In this document: positions 14,501 to 26,300 of the stretch, in pieces
Numbering within the stretch: the stretch's first letter is position 1
How the letters are laid out: every line of letters begins with the position of its first letter
Assembly: GCA_016165875.1 (NCBI GenBank)
Contig: JABBOT010000080.1
Coordinates: forward strand, 747,667 to 811,666
DNA length: 64,000 nucleotides
Reading direction: 5' to 3'
From: Acanthopleura granulata
Lineage: Eukaryota > Mollusca > Polyplacophora > Chitonida > Chitonidae
Translations under genes and position numbers: made by a program
Notes under the pieces: model-generated
The model's input: the letters and a program-made list of their open reading frames with translations, nothing else
Databases searched by the model: none
Told to the model about the DNA's origin: nothing

Positions 14501-16139
14501 GTACAAAGACTCTTTTTTTATAGCTGAAAATGCTTCTGTTTTACTACTTTGATGAAGGCTCTAGTGTTTTTTACTTGATTAATCATCAAAAAATTTTTCT
14601 GCCTGGAAACAGGTAGATATTTAGTATTATATGTGTGGAGAATTTGAGAAGACGGTGCTTTCTACAAGCTAACAAGGCGTGAAGCTGGTCTGGCCGATGG
14701 GTGTGAAGGGCTCTGTATTGATTCGCAAACAGAATAACCAGAACCAGTCCAAACATGGCAAATTAAGAAAAAATAATCCTTATTTGTTCAGCGTCACTAC
14801 TCTGTTCCCATGTTTTTATCTGCTAGACAAAAACAGTCCCTCGAGAAACGTTTGCCAATATGGTTTTTTGTTGTTTATAAGCTGGCCCATATTTTCATGG
14901 CTCTTAGTTAATACAAATTTAGGCATTTATTTTTTAATTATTGCCATTCTATGAATTTCATGATTGTTGGAGATGTTTTAAATGATCTTAAAACTGGTAA
15001 TCATCATAGCACACATGACAGTTGTTTTCCAACACTAAAGTAGTAGCTTGCGTGCCAGCATACCTCATCTCTCAAGTCTTCTAGTTCTTGATGATTTGGT
15101 TATGGATTTGAATATGTATATGAAGCTTTGTGAAAAATCGTGCAAGAATGGAAATGCAAACCCTGTATATGTCCTCTGTTATGGCTGTGTTGTCCTGTAA
15201 GCCTGGAGTACATGTAGCAGGGATATAAGCGTGACTCTCACAGCCTTCTGACTCCTTAATCAAATTAATTAGGCTTGATTTGGAACCCTAGCTGCCTAAT
15301 CTGTGAGCTGTTCCACTTTCTAACGCTGTCCCCGGTTAAGTGTTTGGCTGAGTGCTGCGTGGTGCTGGTTTACAAAAGTCTGCGCACACAAATTACTTCA
15401 ATCTCAATCTCTATCAAGTTTTTATGCAGATGTTAAGGAATATTAAAGCTGAATGACCTCTGGTTACCATTGTGAAATTTCAGTTCAGTAGCACAATCAA
15501 CATCAATCAGCGCAAACTGGCCTTGACCTTGACATAAATTCTCATGGTAAAGTTCATATTTTTGTTGTGTTTAAACTCAGTTTCTCCAGCATTAAATGGG
15601 CCTAATTCAGTAAAGCATTTGTACATAACCTCACTGAAAAGATTGTAATCTATTATAATCAGATCAAGGGTCTTATGTGTGGCTTGTCAACATAGTAAGT
15701 GCACGGATTTTCATTATTATTTACATGGTAATTTTCAACTGCCCCTAAAAAAATATATTTCAGTATATATTGTAAACATTTTGTGGGTTACTATTTACCT
15801 TTCACCTACATGCAGCTTGCATTTTTTTCCACAACTTATCATAAATACAATCTGGCCTCAGTGAAGTCAGCCCTTTATCATTGTGGTTACCTCAAAGGAG
15901 AAGGTACATGGTGTTAAACAGGGACAAAACTTCTATGTTCTGTTCAAAATGGACCAATTAAATTCAGATATGTATTAACTAGGTGCAAAATAGCAGTAAA
16001 CAACAATTATTTGATTCCTGTGTCATATTAAAGAATTTTTTCCTTTCATGATGGCATTCAGTTTTATGAGTGGAAGAAACTGGTGCCCTGATAAACCAGA
16101 AAGCTTTGGCAAGTTTCCAGTGTGTGAGATACAGTATAC
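11515..16139. other. No recognised gene
   Basis: AT-rich DNA with an A16 run near 12371 and a T-rich tract at 13600-13640. Short open frames only. No motif of the TEP N-terminal domains was seen here. Confidence 0.45.
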
Positions 16140-16370
16140 ACTTTAGAGTGTTCGAAGACTGTACTACTCTTCAGCTAAGGTTAGATTAGCTGCACAACAG
16201 CTAAATGAGCAATGTCAGCGGTTTTTTAAGACCCAGTGAACAGTGAGAGCAGAGGAGTACAAAATCCCTGTCTCAGGCTGGGATTGAACCGATACCTGGA
16301 TTTTGAGCCTATGTGAAATTTATAGTGTTTTACCAGGAAGCTAATCTGTGAAAATCTTCAGGGTGAGGGA
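16140..16370 (-). mobile_element. Possible tRNA-derived SINE, third family
   Basis: Read on the minus strand it contains GGTTCAATCCCAGCCTGAGA, a good RNA polymerase III B box (at about 16266-16285), after a tRNA-like stretch. Only one copy was noticed, so the call rests on the B box alone. Confidence 0.4.
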
Positions 16371-17837
16371 GCCTAAGCATTACCCGTCCAAAGCCATTGA
16401 GGCAAAATAAAATGAAACTTATCTCAAACATGTACTTCCCCACGAGACTCCTTTAAGCTGACTCGATTATCAGCTTTTATTATTAGTTATACAACCCGCA
16501 GAAATTAGCAGTAAGGTTACTCATTCCTACTATGATATTACATGTACAAAGTTAAAATAAAAAATACATTAAAACAAAAAAACAAAAGTTTTTAAAAAAT
16601 TTGCATGTAAAAGTATGTACATTTTCAATATGTTGCATGTATGTAGCACACTGCTGCTTGTATTACTGTAGTTAATTTTGGTCCCTAGGCAGTCTCCACC
16701 TGGACGTTCTCGTCAACTGTTTTGTGTATAAAATATGTTATATACGGGTCCATACATGCCACCCCAAGTCTTTAACCCTAGTGTGAGCTAAATCAATGAA
16801 TAATATAAGTAATCAAGTAGTAGACTTGATAATGACAGACAGAATCAAGAGATCTTTTCTTGTGGGACCTGCCATATATAAAATTACAACATTTCATCAG
16901 CAGGTTACATACAAAGAGTAGAGTTCAGGGAACATTTGAGCTGTCAAGCTGGCTATAGTCTCATCCTCTAAACTGGATGTAGTTAAGTTGGTGAATGGGC
17001 AGCCTTGTTGTTAACCCGCACACAGAGACAGACTGGCAGGAAGCAAGTGTTTTGTCCAGAACTCAAACCACAGATGAAATCCTGACATTCCCACATGTCC
17101 ACCTTCATTGATGGTGGCTTTTTCATTCCAAATTCTGCCCACAAGGATTATACTGGAGTGTGCTGAATTCCTCATGACATGTTAAGCACAAAACAACAGG
17201 CTGGTAAAATTGGGCTAAAAGATCACTGCAGATTAAGGTGACTTTCTTTTGTGTGTTTTGATGTGTAGTACATGTAACTGGCATGGCTGCGTGTAGATAT
17301 ATTGAAACCCATCATCATGGTTGGAACTGTGTGACATACACTGACAGGTGATTAATCCAACACAATCACAGGGCACAATAAAACCCATTTGATTTGGGGA
17401 CAACAAAAGGTCATCAGTGAGATTGCTTTAGTGTTTAGTTGATCCAATGTCACACACAATTAAAGGGTTTGGTATTACAGAATGAATACAAAAATTGATC
17501 AATTGATTAATTACTTGTTCTGATCAAATCTAACCTGCTCTGAATATGCATCCTCAGTTATCTTGGCCAGCTAGCTAGATGATGTTGCACGCTATATTGG
17601 TTTGGATGGTGACTACTGGAATTGATTAAGGATTTGGGCAGAATTAATTATTTGCTATTTTATGACATCTTTAATATCATTCCATATTTTAAGTAACTCA
17701 GACCAACACTCATTAGTGTGCTGCAGTACTGATAAATTTTCTGACCTTGCAGGGGTGTGGATGATCATTTCCATGGTAGCCCTGGAAGGCTTCATCAAGC
17801 TTCCCACAAGTAACCCACTGTACTTCAGCTCTGAGAG
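16371..17837. other. No recognised gene
   Basis: AT-rich intron-like or intergenic DNA. A GC-richer block at 17740-17837 directly before a SINE body gives a 60-residue open frame on each strand, but no family similarity was recognised and it is probably part of a repeat. Confidence 0.4.
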
Positions 17838-18055
17838 GTTTGACCAAGGGTAACAGGACTGGTCGGCGCAGTATCAGTATAACGTGACCGGGTGGGGTGT
17901 CATGCCTGGTGTCTTCGGCATGATGGTCCAGTGGCGGCATGGACTCACCTTGCCACAAGAAGACACAGCATATCTACATTTTAAGGACTGATCATCATCA
18001 TATAACTGAAAAATTGTTGAGTACAACATGAAACCCATGCTTACATTTATACAAC
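17838..18055 (+). mobile_element. SINE family B, 5'-truncated copy
   Basis: It shares AACAGGACTGG, then GTGACCGGGTGGGGTGTCAT, GTCTTCGGCATGATG and GCCACAAGAAGACACAG with the copies at 27069 and 46190. The tRNA-like head is absent here. Confidence 0.75.
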
Positions 18056-18239
18056 CACACATACATGTACATGTAGTGCAGCCTGGGTTATGGCCAGAAG
18101 AAGTGCAGTCACGGTCAGGATGATAGTAGAGGTTACACACAATCCTTAAATTTTTGTATAACCTGTGTGTGAAAGTGTTCTGCCATTGTCCATTCATTCA
18201 CGTGCCTGCCTTGGTCAATTAAAGCTGTTATATGGACAA

Positions 18240-18446
18240 GAAATGACCTAAGACTGTCCAGGACTATGTTACTCATGTTTCCTGGTTCTGGGAGCTCTGT
18301 TGATTGTAGGAAGATGTTTTAAAGTTTGTTTGGAAAGTACGATGATATGCTGCTGGAAAAATGTTTCAGCACCAAATCTAATATTTTATGATATTTATTT
18401 ACCTCTAAAACTGCACCTTGTGGGATGAAATTTTAGACCATTTACA
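18240..18446 (-). mobile_element. MITE-like family M1, inverted diverged copy
   Basis: It carries GTTTGGAAAGTACGATGATA and GGGATGAAATTTTAGACCA, the reverse of blocks in the 45471 copy. The ends are degraded. Confidence 0.65.
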
Positions 18447-21293
18447 TAAATCTGCACTTGCCTTAGTTGTGCATGAATATAAGAGCTCGTGAGCTGTTAA
18501 TTGCTTTGGTCACATATAAACTTGGTATTAAATACAAGTACACGGGTGACCCCACGCTGACCACACACTGAGTACATTAATTGTGCTATAAGACTGCAGG
18601 ACATAGTTTCCTCGTATAACAGATGGTACAAAAATGAATCAAGAAACTTGCAGCCTTATTGTAGATGGAGCAAGCTCCTTATGTACTATGACCATTTAAT
18701 TCTCACAAACAAGTGCCAATACCCTGAGTGTTTCAGAAACTTTGTCTTTGCCCATGTAATATTTACTGACCATATGACAAGGATGAAATATTACAGTAAG
18801 GGGATTCTTCAGAAAAACAGCTTGTTGTCACCCACAGACCAAGTCCATCTAGATTTATGGTTATTTCTGTAAGCATCTGTTGAGTATTTCTTGGTGGACT
18901 ATGGTGGCTGTAATTAACATCAGTGGAGGAGGTACATGTTCTGTGTTGCCTGAACATTGCCTCCATAGTTGAAATGTACTGTCTTGTCTTAATCTACAAG
19001 CATCAAGTATGTTTGCTTTTGTTTTTCTCCTACTGGTGCAGGGTTAGACTGTACATATAATTTGCTCCTGGTCTGGTAGTCACGAATTATTTTTCCTGGC
19101 TTTTGTACCAAAAAATGGTTCATCACATTGGTTGGAAACATGGCTTGATCACCATGATAAGTTACAGAATAAATTTGAGTTTCAGGCCATTTTCTCCATT
19201 TTCAGCAAAGTTAAACTGTTGTTTCCTATTTTGGACATCGGCAGTTATCCAGGCATGTCTTTTTTCCATACTGACTTGAAATTTGAAATGCAGCTTCTCC
19301 ATATCATGGTACAGATTGAATTTGAGGGTGTGCAGTTTTGTTCATTTTCAATGTAAATATGGCTGTTTTATCCAGCTATGAACATAAAGAGCTACAGTGG
19401 TGTGAAAGCTTTCCTAAATTACAGAAACATTACATTGCATTAGAACAGATATTGTACGTTTCGTCAGAGAATACAGAAACAAATTTTTCACTTTGCCTGG
19501 TGTGACACCACACATGAGCACATGACGTCACTAATGGCTGACGCGTATCCACAAATGACTCGCTGTTTCAAACGCTCCTGATGTCACCCCTGTATAATTG
19601 CCTGACACGATGTCACATCTGCCTGATGCAATGTCATATAAAGAATGTTGTCACATCAGGAAAATTTTGCGGACACAGCTGAAGATTTTGACCTTGAGCT
19701 ATATGGATTAAGTAGTGTTATTCATTGAAAATACTTTTGAACCAGGGTGTTAGCTTTGCTCTGTAGGATTTCATTCACATAACTTTAAGGTTTCTATGTA
19801 TTTCATATTCTGACCAGAGTGGCACCTTAAACATAGCTTTTACTCTGGCAGCTCAATCCGCTAGGGGACATGTATTACGAAAGCAATATTTCCAGGATGT
19901 TTGTTTCAAGTAGTTATTTATTTTGGAAGTGGAATAATATAATTTCTGGACTTAATTTGCTGTTGTCAAATTTGGTCTACAAATGGTGTTAGGGGAGTAC
20001 ATGTGAACATTGATGTAACTGAACAAATAAAGACGAATACAAGCTGATGACTGTATGTGAACATTAAGTTAATCTAACTGAACAAATAAAGCTGAATACA
20101 AATTAAGCACACTATGAGTGAGTGTTAAGGTGGAATACAAAAGGTGAAGATGCAGATAGTTTATTTATCCGCCTCCTACATCTAGTCTCTGTCTGTTTGG
20201 TCACTTAATACCTAAATAGTGATTACATGTGTATATAGCCAACACAATGCTCTATTGCAGTGTCATATGTACAAGTTACATGCTTTATAAGGGCTAATTC
20301 CGCGAAGAAGTGAAACCCTGATGAGAACCTGTGCCTGTAAAGCATTGTGAGGTATACTCAGCCGACTATGTCAGGCAGAGAGAGGGTACCACTAATTGTG
20401 AGCTAAATTCTACACCTTTAGTTGATCATCAAGAGCTTTTGCTGTTGTTTAGTTCTCAAAGTGAAAGGTGGAATGTTATGACAACTACTAAGCAACATGA
20501 CTGACAACCCCAAAATAATTTGTCAGAAAGTTACCATCTGCAATAATAAGCTTGCATGGGTTGCTTATAGTAAGCAGATGGCAAGCTTTATGATAGTACG
20601 GGCACTATTTTGCTGAAATTGTAGAAATTAAAATATATGACAGAGTTAATCCACGAAAATTGATACAAACAGAAAGAGCTATGGTTACAGTCTCAGCACA
20701 GGTGTTCAAAATGATACATGGGCATTTGTCTCCTGAAAACATCTCAGTGTGAATGTACAGAAAAAAAAAATGATGAATTTGCATGTTTGCATAAATCCCT
20801 TAAGCAACGCGCAGATTTGTACACATTTAAAAAGTTAATCCTGTGTGAAAGTACATGTAGAAATCACTTATTTAGAGTGTTACACTAGTAGAGTGACTTG
20901 GACATCATGAAGGATCGAAGGATGGATGATGCAGGGACTTTCAGTATATGGTTTTTAAATTAGCTGAACTTGTTTGGAGTAGGGTAGCCTTATGTTTTTT
21001 CTTTGTTTTGCTTAAAACAGTGGAAATACCATAGTTTGCTGTACCTGAATTGGATTAAAGAAATCAAGTGATATAAGAAAGAATCAATGATTATGACTTA
21101 ACGCCACTGCCTCAATATTTCAGCCATGTCGTCTGATCGTGTGGAAAATGAAGAAAGACGTGTATACATTGTACAATAGGTCACAAATTTAGAACTGTTT
21201 TGACTCTTGCTGTTATGCTTAATTTTCCTTTTGTTTTTGTATCAAATATATTGGACCCAAGAAAACCTGAATAATGTTAAAAAAGAAAAAAAT
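18447..21293. other. No recognised gene; a 55-bp duplicate at 19990-20100
   Basis: Two copies of a ~55-bp unit containing AACTGAACAAATAAAG and GAATACAA stand head to tail near 19990-20100. Otherwise AT-rich, with no supported gene. Confidence 0.5.
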
Positions 21294-22127
21294 ACATTTA
21301 TACAACCTACACCTTAAGTGAAAGAGCTATACAAATTTTTTGTAAATTTTTTAAAGGTTGTAAAAGAGACAAACTGTTTTAAACATTGTCATTTTTTACC
21401 AAATCCACCTGTTTGTGGCACATAGAATGTCCCGTCATGTTTTAGGCTTGTCCAGTGACAATCCACCTTTCCTCCTCTTGAATATTCATTGTGACGTCAC
21501 TGTGCTTTTTACTCCTGCCATTTAATTAACATGTATTTCCAGTCTCAGCTAAATATGTTCGTGCATCATGGATTTTAAGTTCTGTTATAGCCAACTCTAA
21601 AAAGGAAGAGTTTGAGATGTACTAGAGGGCCACATCATGCCTATATGCGTGGCTGAAGACTGCCAAAATGTGTCTGAATTGTGATGTCCTGAAGGCAGAG
21701 AGCGCAACCTGTCCTTTCACAAATTGCTCGTCAAAGCCAGAAATCCCGTTTCCCACACACTTGAGCTTGATGCGTGGTCAGTCGAACTACTGTTCTCAGC
21801 ATCACTCCTCTGTGATTCAAACTGGTAGCCTTGTAAGCTGAAGTTACATTCACTATCATCAGAACTAGAGATGGGGTCTCCACTAAAGCCCTCCAGTATG
21901 TTATCTACATGAGTTTTTGTGTTACATTCAAAGACAGAAGAGCTACTTTGCAAAGCATAACACGATGATGTAAGCAATCTGTTAAAATGGCGGCCTGGAA
22001 AGGCTTCTCAGTCTTGGATGTTGTGCTATTAAATACTCAAATAACAAGCAGTTTCGCCAGAAAATTGAGATTTTTTATTTAACCATAAGTAAAGCTCTTT
22101 CTTTTAAGGTGTAGGTTGTATAAATGT
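21294..22127. mobile_element. TIR element (non-autonomous DNA transposon), 834 bp
   Basis: The left end ACATTTATACAACCTACACC (to 21328) is matched inverted at 22093-22127 over about 35 bp with few mismatches (AAGTGAAAGAGCT against AAAAGAAAGAGCT). The interior contains an 86-codon minus-strand open frame at 21717-21977. No clear target duplication was identified. Confidence 0.85.
21717..21977 (-). pseudogene. Ser/Asp-rich ORF remnant inside TIR element
   Basis: 86 residues, Ser-rich, with SSDDSECNFSLQGYQFESQR. A 'Y-x-F-E' motif after an acidic-Ser stretch is reminiscent of the P2X7-receptor-C-terminus-like proteins that are abundant in mollusc and cnidarian genomes, but the Cys-rich domain that should follow is not in frame. 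It is probably a fragment carried by the element. Low certainty. Confidence 0.35.
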
Positions 22128-22549
22128 GTTCTTTTATACAGGAGTGAAATTCTGGTGAAGATATCTTTCACTTACATGTACAATGAATGATGATCTGGAG
22201 TGAGTTGAGAGCTGGGTAAATCATGAAGATGCTCATGTTTCATTTGATAGGCCACTGATTCCTGGTGTGGCTGAAATATTGCTGATATATCGCATTAAAC
22301 CATAATCATTTTTTCATTCATTTGGTAGGACTCAAAAGGTGTTGGCTGATTACCAGTCTCAGACAGACAATTAAGAATAGACTCCTGCTTCCTTAGCTCT
22401 CTGAGCCTTGGTGGCTACACATATTTGATAGCGCTATTTTTGATGATCCTACATGCCTTTGTTAGAGACCATTTGTCTTCCAGGAATATGACGTCATATC
22501 AGTACATCACATGTGGGACATTTTTATGCCTCTGTCAATTTTGGCCAAG
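22128..22549. other. No recognised feature
   Basis: AT-rich DNA between a TIR element and a low-order tandem repeat; nothing supported. Confidence 0.4.
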
Positions 22550-23170
22550 GGGTAGTGTCGTAACAGGCGGCGTCTGTCTGTCCATCTGTTCATATTCCTC
22601 GTAAATGCTCTGTCCATATTTCTCTGGAACGGTTTATTTGATGTCCACCTACCTTACACCACACTTACACATTGGCATGAGGAAGAACCCTGTTGATTTT
22701 AAGCAACCTTGAACTTTTTCTTCAAGGTCATTTGGGTCATTTGCATTTAATACTCGTAAAAACTATAGAACAGTTGAGTTCAAGTTCACCAAACTTACAC
22801 CACACTTACTCAGTGGTGTGAGGACGAACCCAATAGATTTTCATTGACCTTGACCTTTTCCATCGAGGTCATTGGGGCCATTTAAATTCAACAAACCTAC
22901 ACCATACTTGCACTTGGGGCATGAGGGAGAACCCTATTGATTTTCAGTGACCTTGACCTTTTCCTTCGAGCACATTGGAATCATTTATATTAAATTTTGT
23001 AAAAAGCTTGTAAACATTCTATCTCTTGTACAGTTTGTCCCAAGTTCACTAAATTTGTACCACACATACACAGTTTTATAAATGGCTGGTATTATATACA
23101 ATGTGTCTTGGAATTTGTATTTATTTGTTACATTACATGTGCTTAAAACAGAGGGACATGAAGTGCATTT
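22550..23170. repeat. Imperfect ~130-bp tandem repeat, about 3 units
   Basis: Units share TTACACCACACTTAC, then GAACCC-TATTGATTTTCA and GACCTTGACCTTTTCC with an AAGGTCATTTGGG-like end. Related sequence recurs at 27760-28060. Confidence 0.75.
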
Positions 23171-23314
23171 GTATTCAGCCATAAACTCTGTTCTTTATGA
23201 GTGACCTTGATTTGTATGAAAGGTGAGATACACATGGATAACACAGATTTCTTTGAGGGAAGTTTTCAGATTATTTCATTTCACTTAAAAATTTTGCCCA
23301 TTTCTATTTTCCAG

Positions 23315-23386
23315 ATCCCTCTGCCTCAGACCCAGATCCAGTTTAGAGTTACTGCCACAGAGAAAATCGACCTTGTCTTCTATCAG
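23315..23386 (+). CDS. TEP: TEP exon a (macroglobulin region before bait)
   Basis: The acceptor follows a pyrimidine tract (ttttccag) and the donor is gtatgt. 72 bp, 24 codons, phase 0 in and out, starting [14 protein letters not shown]. The peptide runs directly into exon b to give a beta-strand pattern typical of MG5 in this family. It is the first exon I can place; its upstream partner was not found. Confidence 0.85.
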
Positions 23387-26300
23387 GTATGTCTTCACAT
23401 TTATTTACTTTTATTAACTTATTTCTTGGTGTGTTATGCTGTACTCAAGAATATTTCAGGACAGCGATCAGCAAGATGGGTGAAGGAAATTAAGCCAAGC
23501 AGGGCCAGGGGAAGCTACATGCACCCACTAGCAGCTTGCTGGAGCACCTGTATATGTTTACAGATAGGCATCAATCCACTGTATTAAGCCCTATGTAGCA
23601 TCGTGGTGGAAGTGTGTACTGTGGCAAATGATAATTGCTTGACTGGAATTGGATAGAGATTGTTGGCCCACTGTGAATTTGCTACAGAGATTTCACACTT
23701 GGCAATATGCCGGTGATAAAATGCAAAACTTTATTTGCCGCATTTGTATCATGTACCTATCAGAGGGGGCATCCGTGGCTAAGGAGGCTACCACGCAAGT
23801 GCAGCATGATGACCCCGGTGCCTTTCACCAATGGGATCACTTTGAGTTTTAGCCCAGCTCAGCCTGTCTTTCTCTCTGGCCATACATGGGAAGGTCTGCC
23901 AGCAACCATTGGATTGTTGTGGGTTTTCACTGGGCCCAGTTTCCTCCCACCATAATGTTGGCTGCCATCACATAAGTGAAATATTCTTGAAGACGGGATT
24001 AAGTACCTATCATATAAATAGATAAATAAGTAAATTGTACCCATCATGTTATAATGTTATAATTAATTAGACATGTTATTTACAAACATAGCTGACAGGT
24101 CATACCTCTACGGTATTTGCATATAATTGAAATAGCACAAAGCAAAAATGTTCCAGGAAAAAATCCGCTGTGGCAGGTTCTCAGTGGTGCGATGCTTGCA
24201 GACAGGTTTTCAGTGGTGCGATGCTTGCAGACAGCATGCTTTAAAAATGCATGTAAGGATCAAATTAGTGTAAAATATGTGAATACAATTCAGCAGTTCA
24301 GATAACCCTGTCAATATTTATTACAAAATAACACTAGTAAAACATCATATCAAAGTCTTGCTTGTCCTGTAACATGTGGTGTTTATATTTCAAAGTTTCT
24401 CTGAAAAAATGCTGTACTTGAAAGCGCAGTTTGTGCTAAACAGTTTTTATGCAATTTATTAATTTTTTATCTCTTTATTGGTATTCATCACTGTACAGTT
24501 AAACCAAGATATAAACCTGTTACTTTTGGGGTGAATTTTGAGAAACCCAGGCATGTAAAGTATAACATTTTATATATATATATAATAATATGCTAGACAC
24601 TTTCAGGTCCACTCCAGAGTGAACTATACAGCTGCCAGGGTCAATGCTCCATGCATATTCTGAATTGCACCAGTAAAGCTGGGTAGAATTCCGCAACTAA
24701 AAGTTATACTTGGTGGAAATTTGCACTTCTAGAAACTTTAATCCTTGTGCAAGGCCAGTGGTAAGGGATAAGGGATGGTGAACAACTGTTATGACTAAAA
24801 AATTGTAAAAGGTTCCATTACCAAGGACATCTGAATTGTAAACTTTGCACTGAAAACAATTGTAAAATTTGCACTGAAGAGGAAGAGAAATTTAGGCCTG
24901 AAAAAGTTTGAAGTCATAACAATAGCTATCCACTTAGTCCAAACTTTCATGGTAAAGTGGCATACTGATTCCAGATGAAGTGATGCATGTAGTTTAGCGT
25001 CCACACTAAATATTCACACAAATATAACCACAGTGAAACATAACCAAGAGGTTTACACATGCATATACTGGAGTAGGAAGCTCGTGTCAAGCAGGCATTC
25101 ACACTCTAAAGGGTTTCAAGAGTTGTGTTACAAAAATGTTCAGTATTCCTACTAGAAGCTATACACTTCACACAAAGGATACCTGAACTGACAGCCCTGC
25201 TTAGAACAAAGACCATTGGCATACCGCAAGAGAGATAACTTTGCCAAGGATATAAACAGGTATTTCGGATATCAGGTCACCATCTCACAATTTACTAAGT
25301 GCATAGGAAACCAGGAACCGTTTCTTATTGCATTTGTTCTTGCGACTTAGGGTGACATTGCCTGCATATCAATAATGGTCCAAATTTAATATACATCTGA
25401 TTAGCTGAACTCAGTCAGCAACAAGCCATTAATAGTTCATCATCGAAGGAAACCAGTATCTGCTGACACGATAGACATCACCTGTGCACAAGGCCATAGG
25501 GCTCCACTGTGGGAGGTATCTTTTGCACACTATATGGTCAATTGAAAACTCATGTATTGCAGTTTCAACACCCAGTTTCAGCTCTCATATTGACAGTTTC
25601 TTTAAGCAGAAATAGTGATTAGGAGAAATATGGTTTGACTTCATCTTAAAACTGGACATAGCAGCAGACGTGAGTTTCTTTTAGTGTTTTGTATATATAA
25701 TAGTACACTGAGGCATGTGGCGAAATGTACTGTGGCACGTGGAGTTATGGCCCTTTACTACAATTGTTCAAGATGTATGCAAAACTAATAAAGGAAAAAC
25801 CTGAAGAAATTTACATGTTTGGTAAGGGACAAAATGTGTGGAAATATTGTATTAGCTGCACTGGTCCTATTTGTGTATATTTGTTTAAAAGGAAATAAGA
25901 TCACAACTTACATGAACGACCCAAGCTAAGTTTTGAGGGAAAAGGTAACATCCTGGCACAATTAACCTTCAGAGCTCTTTATATAAAGCAGTAATAACAA
26001 TAACATTAAATGTTCAATCTTGGTGTAAAAAAATTTAAAAAATTCTAACCTCTATTGAGTTTGCAATCAGCTAGCACTGTACCCTGTGCATTTTCACCCA
26101 CCCTTTGTATTTTCAGATTTTGGCAAAAAGCAAAATTGTTGCCTCTGGAAATCAGGCTATCAACCCAGCCAGTGCAATGTTTGATATTTCCATTGCGGCC
26201 ACAGCGTCCATGGCCCCAAGCGCCACCATTGTTGTGTACTACATGAACAACCAAAGGGAGATAATTGCTGCAGCCAAAAAATTTCAAGTTGAATTCAGCT

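Noticed and set aside
17740..17850. Possible exon encoding VWMIISMVALEGFIKLP
   Set aside because: It has an acceptor-like tgcag, but the only downstream donor-like site lies in SINE sequence, no TEP similarity was seen, and the opposite strand is also open; probably repeat-derived.
19132..19356. 74-codon frame with evenly spaced hydrophobics
   Set aside because: No match to TEP domains and no usable splice sites in phase.
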